This document shows, piece after piece, positions 47,248 through 57,519 of a stretch of 64,000 nucleotides of DNA (positions within the stretch are counted from its first letter, which is position 1; every line of letters begins with the position of its first letter). The DNA lies in the NCBI GenBank assembly GCA_040753075.1, contig JBFMHA010000008.1, positions 1-64,000 on the forward strand, given 5' to 3'. Both the position numbers and the translations under genes were made by a program. This DNA comes from UBA6814 sp040753075. GTDB lineage: Bacteria; Desulfobacterota; Desulfovibrionia; Desulfovibrionales; Desulfovibrionaceae. The notes below the pieces were generated by a model. That model saw nothing but the letters and a program-made list of their open reading frames with translations. It searched no databases and was not told the DNA's origin.

Positions 47248-47610
47248 ATGCCCAAGAAAATCATGACGGTGGACGACTCGGCCAGTGTACGCCAGATGGT
47301 CAGCTTCACCCTGAAGAACGCTGGCTACGACGTGGTCGAGGCCTCCGACGGCAAGGACGCCCTGGCCAAGCTCTCCGGCCCGGTGGACATGGTGATCACC
47401 GACCTGAACATGCCCAACATGGACGGCATCACCTTGATCAAGAACCTCCGGGCCAACGCGGCCTGCAAGTTCATACCCATCATCATGCTGACCACCGAGT
47501 CCCAGGCGGGAAAGAAGCAGGAAGGAAAGGAGGCCGGCGCCACGGGCTGGATCGTCAAGCCCTTCAAGCCCGAGCAACTCCTGGCCGTGGTGCAGAAGGT
47601 CCTGCGCTAG
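47248..47610 (+). CDS. cheY: Chemotaxis response regulator CheY
   Basis: A 120-residue single receiver. D9-D10 in MTVDDSASVR, phospho-acceptor D52 in VITDLNMPNMDG, MLTTES and IVKPFKPE match CheY closely. It is between the STAS gene and cheA and is the natural output of this CheA, though whether it binds the flagellar motor or another target cannot be told. Confidence 0.92.
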   Translation: MPKKIMTVDDSASVRQMVSFTLKNAGYDVVEASDGKDALAKLSGPVDMVITDLNMPNMDGITLIKNLRANAACKFIPIIMLTTESQAGKKQEGKEAGATGWIVKPFKPEQLLAVVQKVLR

Positions 47611-47653
47611 GCCCGCCGGCCGAAGGTTACATTCCGAAGCTGAGGAGAGCGCC

Positions 47654-49759
47654 ATGTCCCAGGACGACGCCAACCGCCAAGCCTTTCTGGAAGAGGCGTA
47701 CGATCTTTGCGCCGAGTTGGAGAGCGCCCTGCTCGAACTGGAGCAGGCCCCCGACGACGGGGAGCTCGTCAACCGGGTCTTTCGGGCCATGCACACCATC
47801 AAGGGCTCGGGGGCCATGTTCGGGTTCGACGACATCTCCTCCTTCACCCACGACGTGGAGACGGTCTTCGACCGGGTGCGCAACGGCGAACTCAAGGTGT
47901 CCCGGGAACTCCTGGACCTGACCCTCAAGGCCAGGGACCACATCCTCCGTCTCCTTGACGCGGCCCGCGACGGAGCCGTTGCGGACACCTCCGCGGCCGG
48001 GCCCATCATCGCGGGCCTGCGCGCCTTCCTGCCGTCCGCCGCGTCGACCGAGGCCCAGGCCAAGGCCGAGGAGGCTCCCGGGGGAAGCCCGGCCACCTAC
48101 CGGGTGCGCTTCAAGCCCGCCCGCCATATGCTGCTCACCGGCAACAATCCCCTGGCCCTGCTGGAGGAGCTGGCCGGACTGGGCACCTTCCAGGCCGTGG
48201 CGCACATGGAGGGCATCCCCCCCCTGGAGGAGATCGAGCCCGAGGGCGTCTACGTGTTCTTCGACTGCATCCTGTGCACGGACAAGGGCGAGAACGCCAT
48301 CCGCGACGTGTTCATCTTCGTGGAGGACGACTGCGAGCTTTCGGTCCAGGTCATCGATTCCCTGGGGGCGCTGGACGACGACGCCACGTACAAGCGCCTG
48401 GGCGAGATCCTCATCGAGCGCGGCGACCTGACTCCGGACGCCCTGCGCGCCACCCTGGCCGGCCAGAAACGGCTGGGCGACATCCTCACCGAGGCCGGCG
48501 CCGTGTCCACGGACGCGGTGCAGTCGGCCCTGGCCGAGCAGTCCGCGGTGCGCAAGATCCGGGGCGAGCGGGAAAAGGAGGCCACGGCCTCCAGCATCCG
48601 GGTGGGCGCGGACAAGCTCGACGCCCTGGTGGACCTGGTGGGCGAACTGGTCATCGTCCAGGCCCGGATCACCCAGGTGGCCGGGGAACGGGCCGACCCC
48701 ACCCTGAACGCCCTGGCCGAGGAGCTGGAGAGGCTCTCGGACGAGTTGCGGGACTCCACCCTCTCGGTGCGCATGCTGCCCATCGGCACCACCTTCAGCA
48801 AGTTTCGCCGCCTGGTCCGGGATCTCTCGGGAGAGTTGGGCAAGCGCATCGAACTGGCCACCCAGGGCGCGGAGACCGAGCTGGACAAGACGGTCATCGA
48901 GCGGCTCAACGATCCCCTGGTCCATCTGTTGCGCAACAGCATCGACCATGGGATCGAAACTCCGGACGAGCGCTCCCTGGCCGGCAAGCCCCCAACCGGC
49001 ACCATCCTGCTCTCGGCCGAGCATTCCGGCGGCGAGGTGCTCATCCGCATCGTGGACGACGGCAAGGGCATGGACCCCGAGGTGATCAAGGCCAAGGGCG
49101 TGGAGAGAGGACTGGTGGCCAAGGAGGCGGACCTGTCCGACAAGGAGGCCTTCAACCTCATCTTCGCCCCGGGCTTCTCCACCGCGGCCAAGGTCACCAG
49201 CGTGTCCGGACGCGGGGTGGGCATGGATGTGGTGAAGCGGGCCATCGACTCCCTGCGCGGGAGCATCGACGTGGACAGCGCCAAGGGCAAGGGCACCACC
49301 ATAACGGTCAAGCTCCCCCTGACCCTGGCCATCATCGACGGCTTGCAGGTGCGGGTGGAGGACGAATACTACGTGATTCCCCTGCCCCTGGTGGAGGAGT
49401 GCGTGGAGCTGGTCCAGAGCGCCGCCGATCGCAGTCGCGAGCGGCGCGTGCTCAATCTGCGCGGCGAGGTGGTGCCCTACATCCGGCTGCGCGACTGGTT
49501 CATCGTGCCCGGGGACGCCCCGTCCATCGAGCAGGTGGTGGTCACCGGGGTGCAGGGCTCCCGGGTGGGCATCGTGGTGGACCACGTCATCGGCGAGCAC
49601 CAGACGGTCATCAAGAGCCTGGGGCGGCTCTACCGCGACGTGGAGGGCCTGTCCGGCGCCACCATCAAGGGCGACGGCTCCATGGCCCTGATCCTCGACG
49701 TGCCGCGCCTGGTGCGGTCGGTGACTGCGACCCGGGTTTCGGCCGGGGCTGCGGTCTAG
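47654..49759 (+). CDS. cheA: Chemotaxis histidine kinase CheA
   Basis: A 701-residue kinase. HPt domain with phosphorylated H47 (MHTIKGSGAMFGF); a P2-like region (about 155-235); two tandem helical repeats (LGEILIERGDLTPDALRATL and LGDILTEAGAVSTDAVQSAL, about 250-300) resembling MshEN-type units, unusual in CheA; dimerisation (LDALVDLVGELVIVQARI); HATPase with HLLRNSIDHGIE, DDGKGMD and GRGVGMDVV; and a C-terminal CheW-like domain (about 555-690). The ATG has GAGGAG upstream. There is no separate cheW in this operon. Confidence 0.93.
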   Translation: MSQDDANRQAFLEEAYDLCAELESALLELEQAPDDGELVNRVFRAMHTIKGSGAMFGFDDISSFTHDVETVFDRVRNGELKVSRELLDLTLKARDHILRLLDAARDGAVADTSAAGPIIAGLRAFLPSAASTEAQAKAEEAPGGSPATYRVRFKPARHMLLTGNNPLALLEELAGLGTFQAVAHMEGIPPLEEIEPEGVYVFFDCILCTDKGENAIRDVFIFVEDDCELSVQVIDSLGALDDDATYKRLGEILIERGDLTPDALRATLAGQKRLGDILTEAGAVSTDAVQSALAEQSAVRKIRGEREKEATASSIRVGADKLDALVDLVGELVIVQARITQVAGERADPTLNALAEELERLSDELRDSTLSVRMLPIGTTFSKFRRLVRDLSGELGKRIELATQGAETELDKTVIERLNDPLVHLLRNSIDHGIETPDERSLAGKPPTGTILLSAEHSGGEVLIRIVDDGKGMDPEVIKAKGVERGLVAKEADLSDKEAFNLIFAPGFSTAAKVTSVSGRGVGMDVVKRAIDSLRGSIDVDSAKGKGTTITVKLPLTLAIIDGLQVRVEDEYYVIPLPLVEECVELVQSAADRSRERRVLNLRGEVVPYIRLRDWFIVPGDAPSIEQVVVTGVQGSRVGIVVDHVIGEHQTVIKSLGRLYRDVEGLSGATIKGDGSMALILDVPRLVRSVTATRVSAGAAV

Positions 49760-49778
49760 GGCCGGCGGGAGCTGACGC

Positions 49779-50669
49779 ATGGCGCACGCCGAGCAGGCGG
49801 CCGGCGGGACCAAGGGCCGGGGCAGGGGGGCGCAGGCGGAAGGCCGCGCCGCCCTGTCCGACAAGGACTTCGGCCGGTTCGCCGAGTTCATCCACGCCGA
49901 GTGCGGCATCAAGCTGCCGCCCTCCAAGAAGACCATGCTCGAAGCCAGGCTGCAGAAGCGGCTGCGCATCCTCGGCCTGCCCGATTTCAAGTCCTATGCC
50001 GACCGAGTCTTCCAGCCCGGCGGCGCGGACCACGAACTCATCCACCTCATCGACGCGGTGACCACCAACACCACGGATTTCTTCCGCGAGCCCCGCCATT
50101 TCGAGTACCTGAGCGACGTGCTCCTGCCCCAGTGGCGCGCCGGGAACCGGGGGCGGGAGTTCAAGGTCTGGAGCGCGGGGTGCTCCCTGGGCATGGAGCC
50201 CTACACCCTGTCCATGGTGCTTTCGGAGTTCGCCGCCCGGTTTTCCGACTTCCGCTTCAGCATCATGGCCACGGACATCTCCACCCAGGTCCTGGAAAAG
50301 GCCGCGCGCGGCATCTACACCGAGGACCAGGTGCGGGCCGTGCCGGACTCGCTCAAGCGCAAGTATTTCCTGCGCAGCAAGGACCGCTCCCGGGGCCTGG
50401 TGCGGGTGGTCCCCGAACTGCGCCGCACCGTGACCTTCCGGCGGCTCAACTTCATGCAGGAGTTCGGGGTCAAGGACAAACTGGACGTGGTGTTCTGCCG
50501 CAACGTCATCATCTATTTCGACAAGCCGACCCAGGAGGGCCTCCTGCGTCGGCTCACCTCCTGCCTGCACCGCGGGGGACATCTCTTCATCGGCCATTCC
50601 GAGAGCCTGGCCGGCCTGTCCCTGCCCGTGGAGCAGGCGGCGCCGACCATCTACAGGGTGGCGCCATGA
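49779..50669 (+). CDS. cheR: Chemotaxis protein methyltransferase CheR
   Basis: A 296-residue SAM-dependent methyltransferase that methylates receptor glutamates. NTTDFFREPRHFEYL, KVWSAGCSLGMEPYTLSMVL (SAM site) and DVVFCRNVIIYFDKPTQ are diagnostic. The N-terminal 25 residues are Gly/Ala-rich and variable. The stop overlaps the cheD start by 4 bases. Confidence 0.95.
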   Translation: MAHAEQAAGGTKGRGRGAQAEGRAALSDKDFGRFAEFIHAECGIKLPPSKKTMLEARLQKRLRILGLPDFKSYADRVFQPGGADHELIHLIDAVTTNTTDFFREPRHFEYLSDVLLPQWRAGNRGREFKVWSAGCSLGMEPYTLSMVLSEFAARFSDFRFSIMATDISTQVLEKAARGIYTEDQVRAVPDSLKRKYFLRSKDRSRGLVRVVPELRRTVTFRRLNFMQEFGVKDKLDVVFCRNVIIYFDKPTQEGLLRRLTSCLHRGGHLFIGHSESLAGLSLPVEQAAPTIYRVAP

Positions 50670-51199
50670 GCAGGTCCGGGGCCGGCGAGTCAGTGGTCTA
50701 TCTCCAGCCCGGGGAGTGCCTGCTCACCAGCGAGCCCTTGCGGGTGGTGACGGTTCTCGGATCCTGCCTGGCCGTGACCTTCCACGACCCGGTGTCCGGG
50801 CTGTCGGCCATGTGCCATGCGGTGTTTCCCCACCGCCGCAGCCGGGGCCGGTTCGGGGATCACGACTCTCCGTACCGCTTCGTGGACGAGGCCGTGGCCC
50901 GCCTGCTGGAGCGCCTGGAGGGTCATGGCGTGCCCCGCAGCCGGCTGGAGGTCAAGGTTTTCGGCGGGGCCGAGGCCCAGGCCCTGGGGTTGCGGTCAAA
51001 CCCCGCCCAGGCCGTGGGCCGGCTCAACGTCAAGGCGGCCTTCGACGCCATGCAGGCGCGGGGCCTGGCGGTGCTGACCTCGGATGTGGGCGGCCGCCGG
51101 GGTCGGACTCTGGTCTTCTCCACCTGCACCGGCGAGGTGCTGCTCAAGCGCCAGCCCAGCGAGGAGGGGCGCCAAGCCCCAGGAGGCGGTATACGGTGA
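50666..51199 (+). CDS. cheD: Chemoreceptor glutamine deamidase CheD
   Basis: A 177-residue protein with the CheD catalytic set: Cys in TVLGSCLAVTFHDP, His in AMCHAVFPH and Thr/Ser downstream. It deamidates specific receptor glutamines. The start overlaps the cheR stop (ATGA) and its stop overlaps the cheB start (GTGA). Its presence implies the MCP-like protein has adaptation sites. Confidence 0.93.
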   Translation: MSRSGAGESVVYLQPGECLLTSEPLRVVTVLGSCLAVTFHDPVSGLSAMCHAVFPHRRSRGRFGDHDSPYRFVDEAVARLLERLEGHGVPRSRLEVKVFGGAEAQALGLRSNPAQAVGRLNVKAAFDAMQARGLAVLTSDVGGRRGRTLVFSTCTGEVLLKRQPSEEGRQAPGGGIR

Positions 51200-52281
51200 C
51201 TCAGCGGATCAAGGTGCTGGTGGTGGACGATTCGGCCCTGGTGCGTTCGGCCCTGACCGAGATCCTCTCCACGGATCCGGAGATCGAGGTGGTTGGCTCT
51301 GCCCAGGACCCCTTCGTGGCCGCCAAGAAGATGGAGACGGTGGTCCCGGACGTCATCACCCTGGACGTGGAGATGCCGCGCATGGACGGCATCACCTTCC
51401 TGCGCAAGCTCATGAGCCAGCACCCCATCCCGGTGGTCATCTGCTCGACCCTCACCGAGGCCGGGTCGGAGACCATGCTCCGAGCCATGGACGCCGGGGC
51501 CGTGGAGATCATCCAGAAGCCCAAGGTGGGCACCCGGACCTTTTTCGAGGAGTCGCGCATCCGCATCACCGACGCGGTCAAGGCCGCGGCCCGGGCCGAC
51601 CTGCGCAAGATCAAGGTGCGCTCCGCCCCGGCCAAGATCCAGCCCAAGCTCACCGCCGACGCGGTCATCGCCGGGCCGGGCAAGGCCACGGTGCTGCAGA
51701 CCACCGAAAAGGTCCTGGCCGTGGGCGCGTCCACCGGCGGCACCGAGGCCCTGCGCGAATTCCTGGAGGCCATGCCCGCGGACAGCCCGGGCATCGTCAT
51801 CGTGCAGCACATGCCCGAGAAGTTCACCGCGGCCTTTGCCCAGCGCCTGGACGGCCTGTGCCGGATCACGGTGAAGGAGGCCCGGGACAACGACACGGTG
51901 CTGCGCGGCCAGGCCCTCATCGCCCCGGGCAACCGCCACCTCCTGCTCAAGCGCAGCGGCGCGCGCTACCACGTGGAGATCAAGGACGGCCCCCTGGTCA
52001 GCCGGCACCGGCCCTCGGTGGACGTGCTCTTCCGCTCGGCCGCGCGCTACGCGGGCAAGAACGCGGTGGGGGTCATCATGACCGGCATGGGCGACGACGG
52101 GGCCAAGGGCATGAAGGAGATGCACGACGCCGGAGCCCACACCGTGGCCCAGGACGAGGCCTCCTGCGTGGTCTACGGCATGCCCGGCGAGGCGGTGAAG
52201 GCCGGCGGCGTGGACAAGATCCTGTCCCTGGACGCCATCGCGCCCTACGTGGTCAGCTACTGCGCGCGCACCGCGCCGTGA
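51196..52281 (+). CDS. cheB: Protein-glutamate methylesterase/response regulator CheB
   Basis: A 361-residue protein. Receiver domain with D57 (ITLDVEMPRMDG) and a C-terminal methylesterase domain with nucleophile S179 (VGASTGGTEAL), His in IVQHMPEKF and Asp in MTGMGDDGAKGM. It reverses CheR methylation under CheA control. The GTG at 51196, inside GTGA with the cheD stop, has AGGAGG 9 bases upstream. Last gene of the operon, followed by a palindromic repeat. Confidence 0.95.
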   Translation: MTQRIKVLVVDDSALVRSALTEILSTDPEIEVVGSAQDPFVAAKKMETVVPDVITLDVEMPRMDGITFLRKLMSQHPIPVVICSTLTEAGSETMLRAMDAGAVEIIQKPKVGTRTFFEESRIRITDAVKAAARADLRKIKVRSAPAKIQPKLTADAVIAGPGKATVLQTTEKVLAVGASTGGTEALREFLEAMPADSPGIVIVQHMPEKFTAAFAQRLDGLCRITVKEARDNDTVLRGQALIAPGNRHLLLKRSGARYHVEIKDGPLVSRHRPSVDVLFRSAARYAGKNAVGVIMTGMGDDGAKGMKEMHDAGAHTVAQDEASCVVYGMPGEAVKAGGVDKILSLDAIAPYVVSYCARTAP

Positions 52282-52310
52282 GCGCTAGTTGATTGTTGAA
52301 AAAAAAATTC

Positions 52311-52437
52311 GCAGGCCGTTCAAAAATGGTGAGATGCAAGGAGGCGAATAAATCCAGGACGCGCAGTGTATTGCGCATACATAAGCGGTCTGGATTTTTT
52401 CGCTGACGCAGCAGATCGCCGTTTTTCAACGGCCTGC
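52311..52437. repeat. 127-bp near-palindromic intergenic element
   Basis: The outer arms match perfectly for 10 bases (GCAGGCCGTT at 52311-52320; AACGGCCTGC at 52428-52437) and the pairing continues with mismatches to a centre near 52375, including AATCCAG on both arms. It sits between the convergent ends of cheB and the DUF190 gene, and its right edge includes the DUF190 stop codon. It is probably a repetitive MITE- or REP-like element and may also act as a bidirectional terminator. Only one copy is in this window. Confidence 0.75.
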
Positions 52438-52778
52438 TAGCTCCCGCCGTTGTGCCGGTAGAACACCACCCGGACCTTTTCCCGCACCACCAGGCCTTCC
52501 TTGATGACCCCGTCCAGCCAGGCGGCGAAGGCGTCGACCTTGGCGGGCTCGTCGATGATTTCGACCACGACGGGCAGATCCTCTGACAGGCGCAGGATTC
52601 GCGAGGTGTGGACCCGGCTGTTGGCGCCGAAGCCGCACCGGCCGCGCAGCGCCGTGGCCCCGGCCAGGCCCTGGCGGCGGGCCTCCTCCACCAGCACCTC
52701 GTACAGGGGCCGGCCGTCGCGCTCGTCGCTCTCGCCGATGTAGACGCTCAGGCGCTCCGCGTCGCGGGGCAGCTCCAT
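52437..52778 (-). CDS. DUF190 domain protein
   Basis: A 113-residue DUF190 protein with a PII-like ferredoxin fold. RLSVYIGESDERDGRPLYEV, the Gly-rich LRGRCGFGANSRVHTS and PVVVEIIDEPAKVDAF are family features. It starts 11 bases after crcB, with AAGGAGG before the ATG, so it is translated with the fluoride channel; the pair occurs widely and DUF190 is thought to support fluoride resistance. The stop codon lies at the edge of the palindromic repeat. Confidence 0.88.
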   Translation of the reverse strand: MELPRDAERLSVYIGESDERDGRPLYEVLVEEARRQGLAGATALRGRCGFGANSRVHTSRILRLSEDLPVVVEIIDEPAKVDAFAAWLDGVIKEGLVVREKVRVVFYRHNGGS

Positions 52779-52789
52779 GGAGTCCTCCT

Positions 52790-53164
52790 TCAGACCGCTT
52801 TGGCCAGGGCCATGCCCAGGACCAGGGCGGCCAGTCCCAGGAAGTTCTGCCCGGCCAGGTAGGCCAGCCCCCATATCCACTGGCCCTGGCGCAGGAGTTC
52901 CGCGCCCTCGTACATGTAGGTGGAGAAGGTGGTGAACGCTCCCATGAAGCCCACCAGCACCGCGGCCTGCACCTGGGGCCCCGCGGCCAGCCGGGCGTCG
53001 AACAGGCCCCAGAGCAGGCCGAAGGCCAGGCAGCCGGCCACGTTGACCACGAAGGTTCCCAGGGGGAATCCCCCGGCGTAGAGCCGGTGCACCAGCCCGG
53101 CCAGGCCGTAGCGGGAGAGGGCTCCCAGCCCGCCGGCCAGGCCCAGCCACAAGAGCTTCTCCAC
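52790..53164 (-). CDS. crcB: Fluoride ion channel CrcB/Fluc
   Basis: A 124-residue four-helix membrane protein that exports fluoride as a dual-topology dimer. GLAGGLGALSRYGLAG, FPLGTFVVNVAGCLAFGLL and VGFMGAFTTFSTYMYE are Fluc signatures. I choose the GTG at 53164, with AAGGAG upstream, because it gives the normal length; an earlier start at 53227 adds an unrelated Pro/Gly-rich segment. I did not find a fluoride-riboswitch core upstream. Confidence 0.9.
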   Translation of the reverse strand: MEKLLWLGLAGGLGALSRYGLAGLVHRLYAGGFPLGTFVVNVAGCLAFGLLWGLFDARLAAGPQVQAAVLVGFMGAFTTFSTYMYEGAELLRQGQWIWGLAYLAGQNFLGLAALVLGMALAKAV

Positions 53165-53254
53165 CTGCCGCGCTCCTTGCCGGCCAGGGCCGGAAGGTTT
53201 AGGTTCGATGCCGGCCGCCAAGCCCATCCCGCAACCCCGGAACCCGGAGAAGTC

Positions 53255-53845
53255 GTGGCCCTGGAAACCGAACTCAAGGTCCTGGACGTGGACCTGGACG
53301 CCGTGCGGCGCAGCCTACACCATGCCGGGGGGGAACTCCAGGGCCGGGTGTTCGAGGCCAACGAGGTCTTCGACGACGCGGCCGGGTCCCTGCGCTCCGG
53401 CGGCGTGCTCCTGCGCCTGCGCCGCGATCCCGGGGGCCTCCTGACCCTCAAGCTCCCGGCCTCCGGCCCGGCGGGCCTCAAGGTCCGCGAGGAGCGCGAG
53501 ACCCGGGTGGCGGACCCGGACGCGGCCCGGGCCATCCTGGAGGGGCTGGGCTACCGGGTGCTCCTGCGTTACGAGAAGGTGCGCGAGACCTGGCTCCTGG
53601 CCGGCTGCCACGTCTGCCTGGATCATCTCCCCTTCGGCGACTTCGTGGAGTTCGAGGGGCCGCCCGAGGCCATCGCCGAGGCCGTGGCCCGGCTGGGCCT
53701 GGAGGGACGCCCCACCTCGGACCGCAACTACCACGCCCTGTATCGGGAGCACCTGGCCCGGCGCGGGCTTCCGGCCCGGGACAGCTTCGTGTTCGAGGAT
53801 GCGGAGAGGAAGCGCCTGCTCTCGGACCTGGCAAACCCGACCTGA
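53255..53845 (+). CDS. CYTH-domain protein (class IV adenylate cyclase / ThTPase-like)
   Basis: A 196-residue protein of the CYTH superfamily, which binds triphosphates in a beta-barrel tunnel. The N-terminal ExExK-like motif is ETELK, right after the start, and VREERETRV, LDHLPFGDFVEFEGP and RNYHALYREH follow. Closest in look to CyaB-type proteins; the reaction (cAMP synthesis, triphosphatase or other) cannot be told from sequence. I take the GTG at 53255 with GGAGA upstream; an in-frame ATG at 53087 lies inside divergent crcB. Confidence 0.82.
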   Translation: MALETELKVLDVDLDAVRRSLHHAGGELQGRVFEANEVFDDAAGSLRSGGVLLRLRRDPGGLLTLKLPASGPAGLKVREERETRVADPDAARAILEGLGYRVLLRYEKVRETWLLAGCHVCLDHLPFGDFVEFEGPPEAIAEAVARLGLEGRPTSDRNYHALYREHLARRGLPARDSFVFEDAERKRLLSDLANPT

Positions 53846-53849
53846 ACCC

Positions 53850-53877
53850 TGGACAATGCCCTGCCGCGACTTACAAT
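53850..53877 (+). promoter_or_regulatory. Candidate promoter of clpS-clpA
   Basis: TGGACA (53850-53855), 16 bases, TACAAT (53872-53877), giving a leader of about 110 bases before clpS. Confidence 0.45.
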
Positions 53878-53992
53878 TCCGGTGAAGATGCGCGGCCCCT
53901 TTACCTCCCCGGGCTTTTCCCGTAGATTTTCAGGCAAGGGGCGGGGCCAGGAGCCGCCTCCCCGGAGAACCTGAGGACCCAGAGAGTACGTC

Positions 53993-54307
53993 ATGTCCGC
54001 ACCGTTTGCGCGCCCGGGCGGGGCCCCGGATACGCACGTCGAGGAGGATGTTCGCGAGCCCCGCCGGTTCAAGGTGCTCCTCCACAACGACAACTACACG
54101 ACCATGGAGTTCGTGGTCCGGGTGCTCATGCACGTGTTCAACAAGAACGAGTCCGAAGCCAACGCCATCATGCTCCGGGTGCACAACAACGGCGTGGGCG
54201 TTTGCGGGGTCTATACCGCCGAGGTCGCCGAAACCAAGGTGGTGCGCGTGCAGCTTTTGGCCCGAGAGGCCGGCTACCCGCTCAAATGCACCATGGAAGA
54301 GGTCTAG
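53993..54307 (+). CDS. clpS: ATP-dependent Clp protease adaptor ClpS
   Basis: N-recognin that delivers N-degron substrates to ClpAP. In the 104-residue product RFKVLLHNDNYTTMEFVVRVL carries the DN-x-T-x-E-F pocket and the HNNGVGVCGVYTAEVAETKV segment the second part of the binding site. The unstructured N-terminus (about 20 residues) is the part that enters ClpA. clpA starts right after the stop. Confidence 0.96.
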   Translation: MSAPFARPGGAPDTHVEEDVREPRRFKVLLHNDNYTTMEFVVRVLMHVFNKNESEANAIMLRVHNNGVGVCGVYTAEVAETKVVRVQLLAREAGYPLKCTMEEV

Positions 54308-56638
<2,331 letters not shown>

Positions 56639-56706
56639 GGTTTCGACGCCGTCCCTTGACGGCAGGATGCAACACGCCGAACGGCAAGGATAATCCAGGA
56701 AACACC

Positions 56707-56739
56707 GGGGCCGCTGCGGATCGCCGCGGCGGCCCCTTT
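56707..56739 (+). terminator. Terminator-like hairpin between clpA and aat
   Basis: GGGGCCGCTGCGG (56707-56719) pairs with CCGCGGCGGCCCC (56724-56736), a 13-bp stem with one G-U and a 4-base loop, then TTTG. It ends only 4-7 bases before the aat ATG, so it may also mask the aat ribosome-binding region. Confidence 0.65.
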
Positions 56740-56743
56740 GCGT

Positions 56744-57445
56744 ATGCCCGTCTATCTGCTGCACCCCGAACACCCCGGATTCCCGGACCCGGACCGGGCC
56801 GATCCCTGCGGCCTGGTGGCCGTGGGCGGCGACCTGACGCCCGTGCGGCTCATGCACGCCTACGCCCGGGGCATCTTCCCCTGGTACTCGGCCGGCGAGC
56901 CCATCCTGTGGTGGTCGCCTGACCCGCGCCTGGTGCTCTTCCCGGACGAGCTGCACGTGCCGCGGTCCCTGCAGCGGGTCATGAAGCGGGGGGAGTTCGA
57001 GTTCCGCACGGACACGGCCTTCAGTCAGGTCATCCGCGCCTGCGCCAAGGCCCCGCGGCCCCAGGGCCCGGGCACCTGGCTCACCCCGGAGATGATCCGG
57101 GCCTACGAGACCCTGCACCGCCTGGGCCATGCCCACAGCGTGGAGGCCTGGAAGGACGGCGACCTCGCCGGCGGCCTCTACGGCGTGGCCCTGGGCCGCG
57201 CCTTCTTCGGCGAATCCATGTTCCACCGCGCGCCCAACGCCTCCAAGGCCTGCCTGGTCACGCTGGTGGAGCTGCTCCGGGCCAAGGGCTTCACCCTCCT
57301 GGACTGCCAGCAGACCACCCCCCACATGCAACGCCTGGGGGCCAGGGAGATGCCGCGCGCCGAGTTCCTGAAACTGCTGGAAGCGGCGGTGCGGGGAGGG
57401 GAGGCGCCGGGGAGGTGGGTAGCGGAGGATGGCGAAGGCGTATAG
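56744..57445 (+). CDS. aat: Leucyl/phenylalanyl-tRNA--protein transferase
   Basis: Adds Leu or Phe to proteins with N-terminal Arg or Lys, making them ClpS substrates. The 233-residue product has VAVGGDLTPVRLMHAYARGI, FPWYSAGEPILWWSPDPR, AGGLYGVALGRAFFGESMF and LLDCQQTTPHMQRLGAREMPR. The ATG at 56744 is the family start; the TTG at 56738 is the alternative. No clear Shine-Dalgarno, since a hairpin sits directly upstream. With clpS and clpA it completes the N-degron pathway. Confidence 0.95.
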   Translation: MPVYLLHPEHPGFPDPDRADPCGLVAVGGDLTPVRLMHAYARGIFPWYSAGEPILWWSPDPRLVLFPDELHVPRSLQRVMKRGEFEFRTDTAFSQVIRACAKAPRPQGPGTWLTPEMIRAYETLHRLGHAHSVEAWKDGDLAGGLYGVALGRAFFGESMFHRAPNASKACLVTLVELLRAKGFTLLDCQQTTPHMQRLGAREMPRAEFLKLLEAAVRGGEAPGRWVAEDGEGV

Positions 57446-57489
57446 TCTGGGCGTAGCACTGTTCGATTCTGGCAAATTCATTGCGCCGG

Positions 57490-57518
57490 TTGACGCGTGT
57501 TACCAAGCTGGTTACACA
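57490..57518 (+). promoter_or_regulatory. Promoter of the higBA operon
   Basis: TTGACG (57490-57495), 17 bases, TACACA (57513-57518). The spacer holds the short palindrome ACCA-AGC-TGGT and two copies of GTTAC, a plausible HigA operator. The ATG follows one base after the -10, so the message may be leaderless. Confidence 0.45.
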
Positions 57519-57519
57519 C

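Noticed and set aside
53165..53260. Fluoride riboswitch upstream of crcB
   Set aside because: I looked for the conserved pseudoknot core and did not see it; the interval is also very short because of the divergent CYTH gene.
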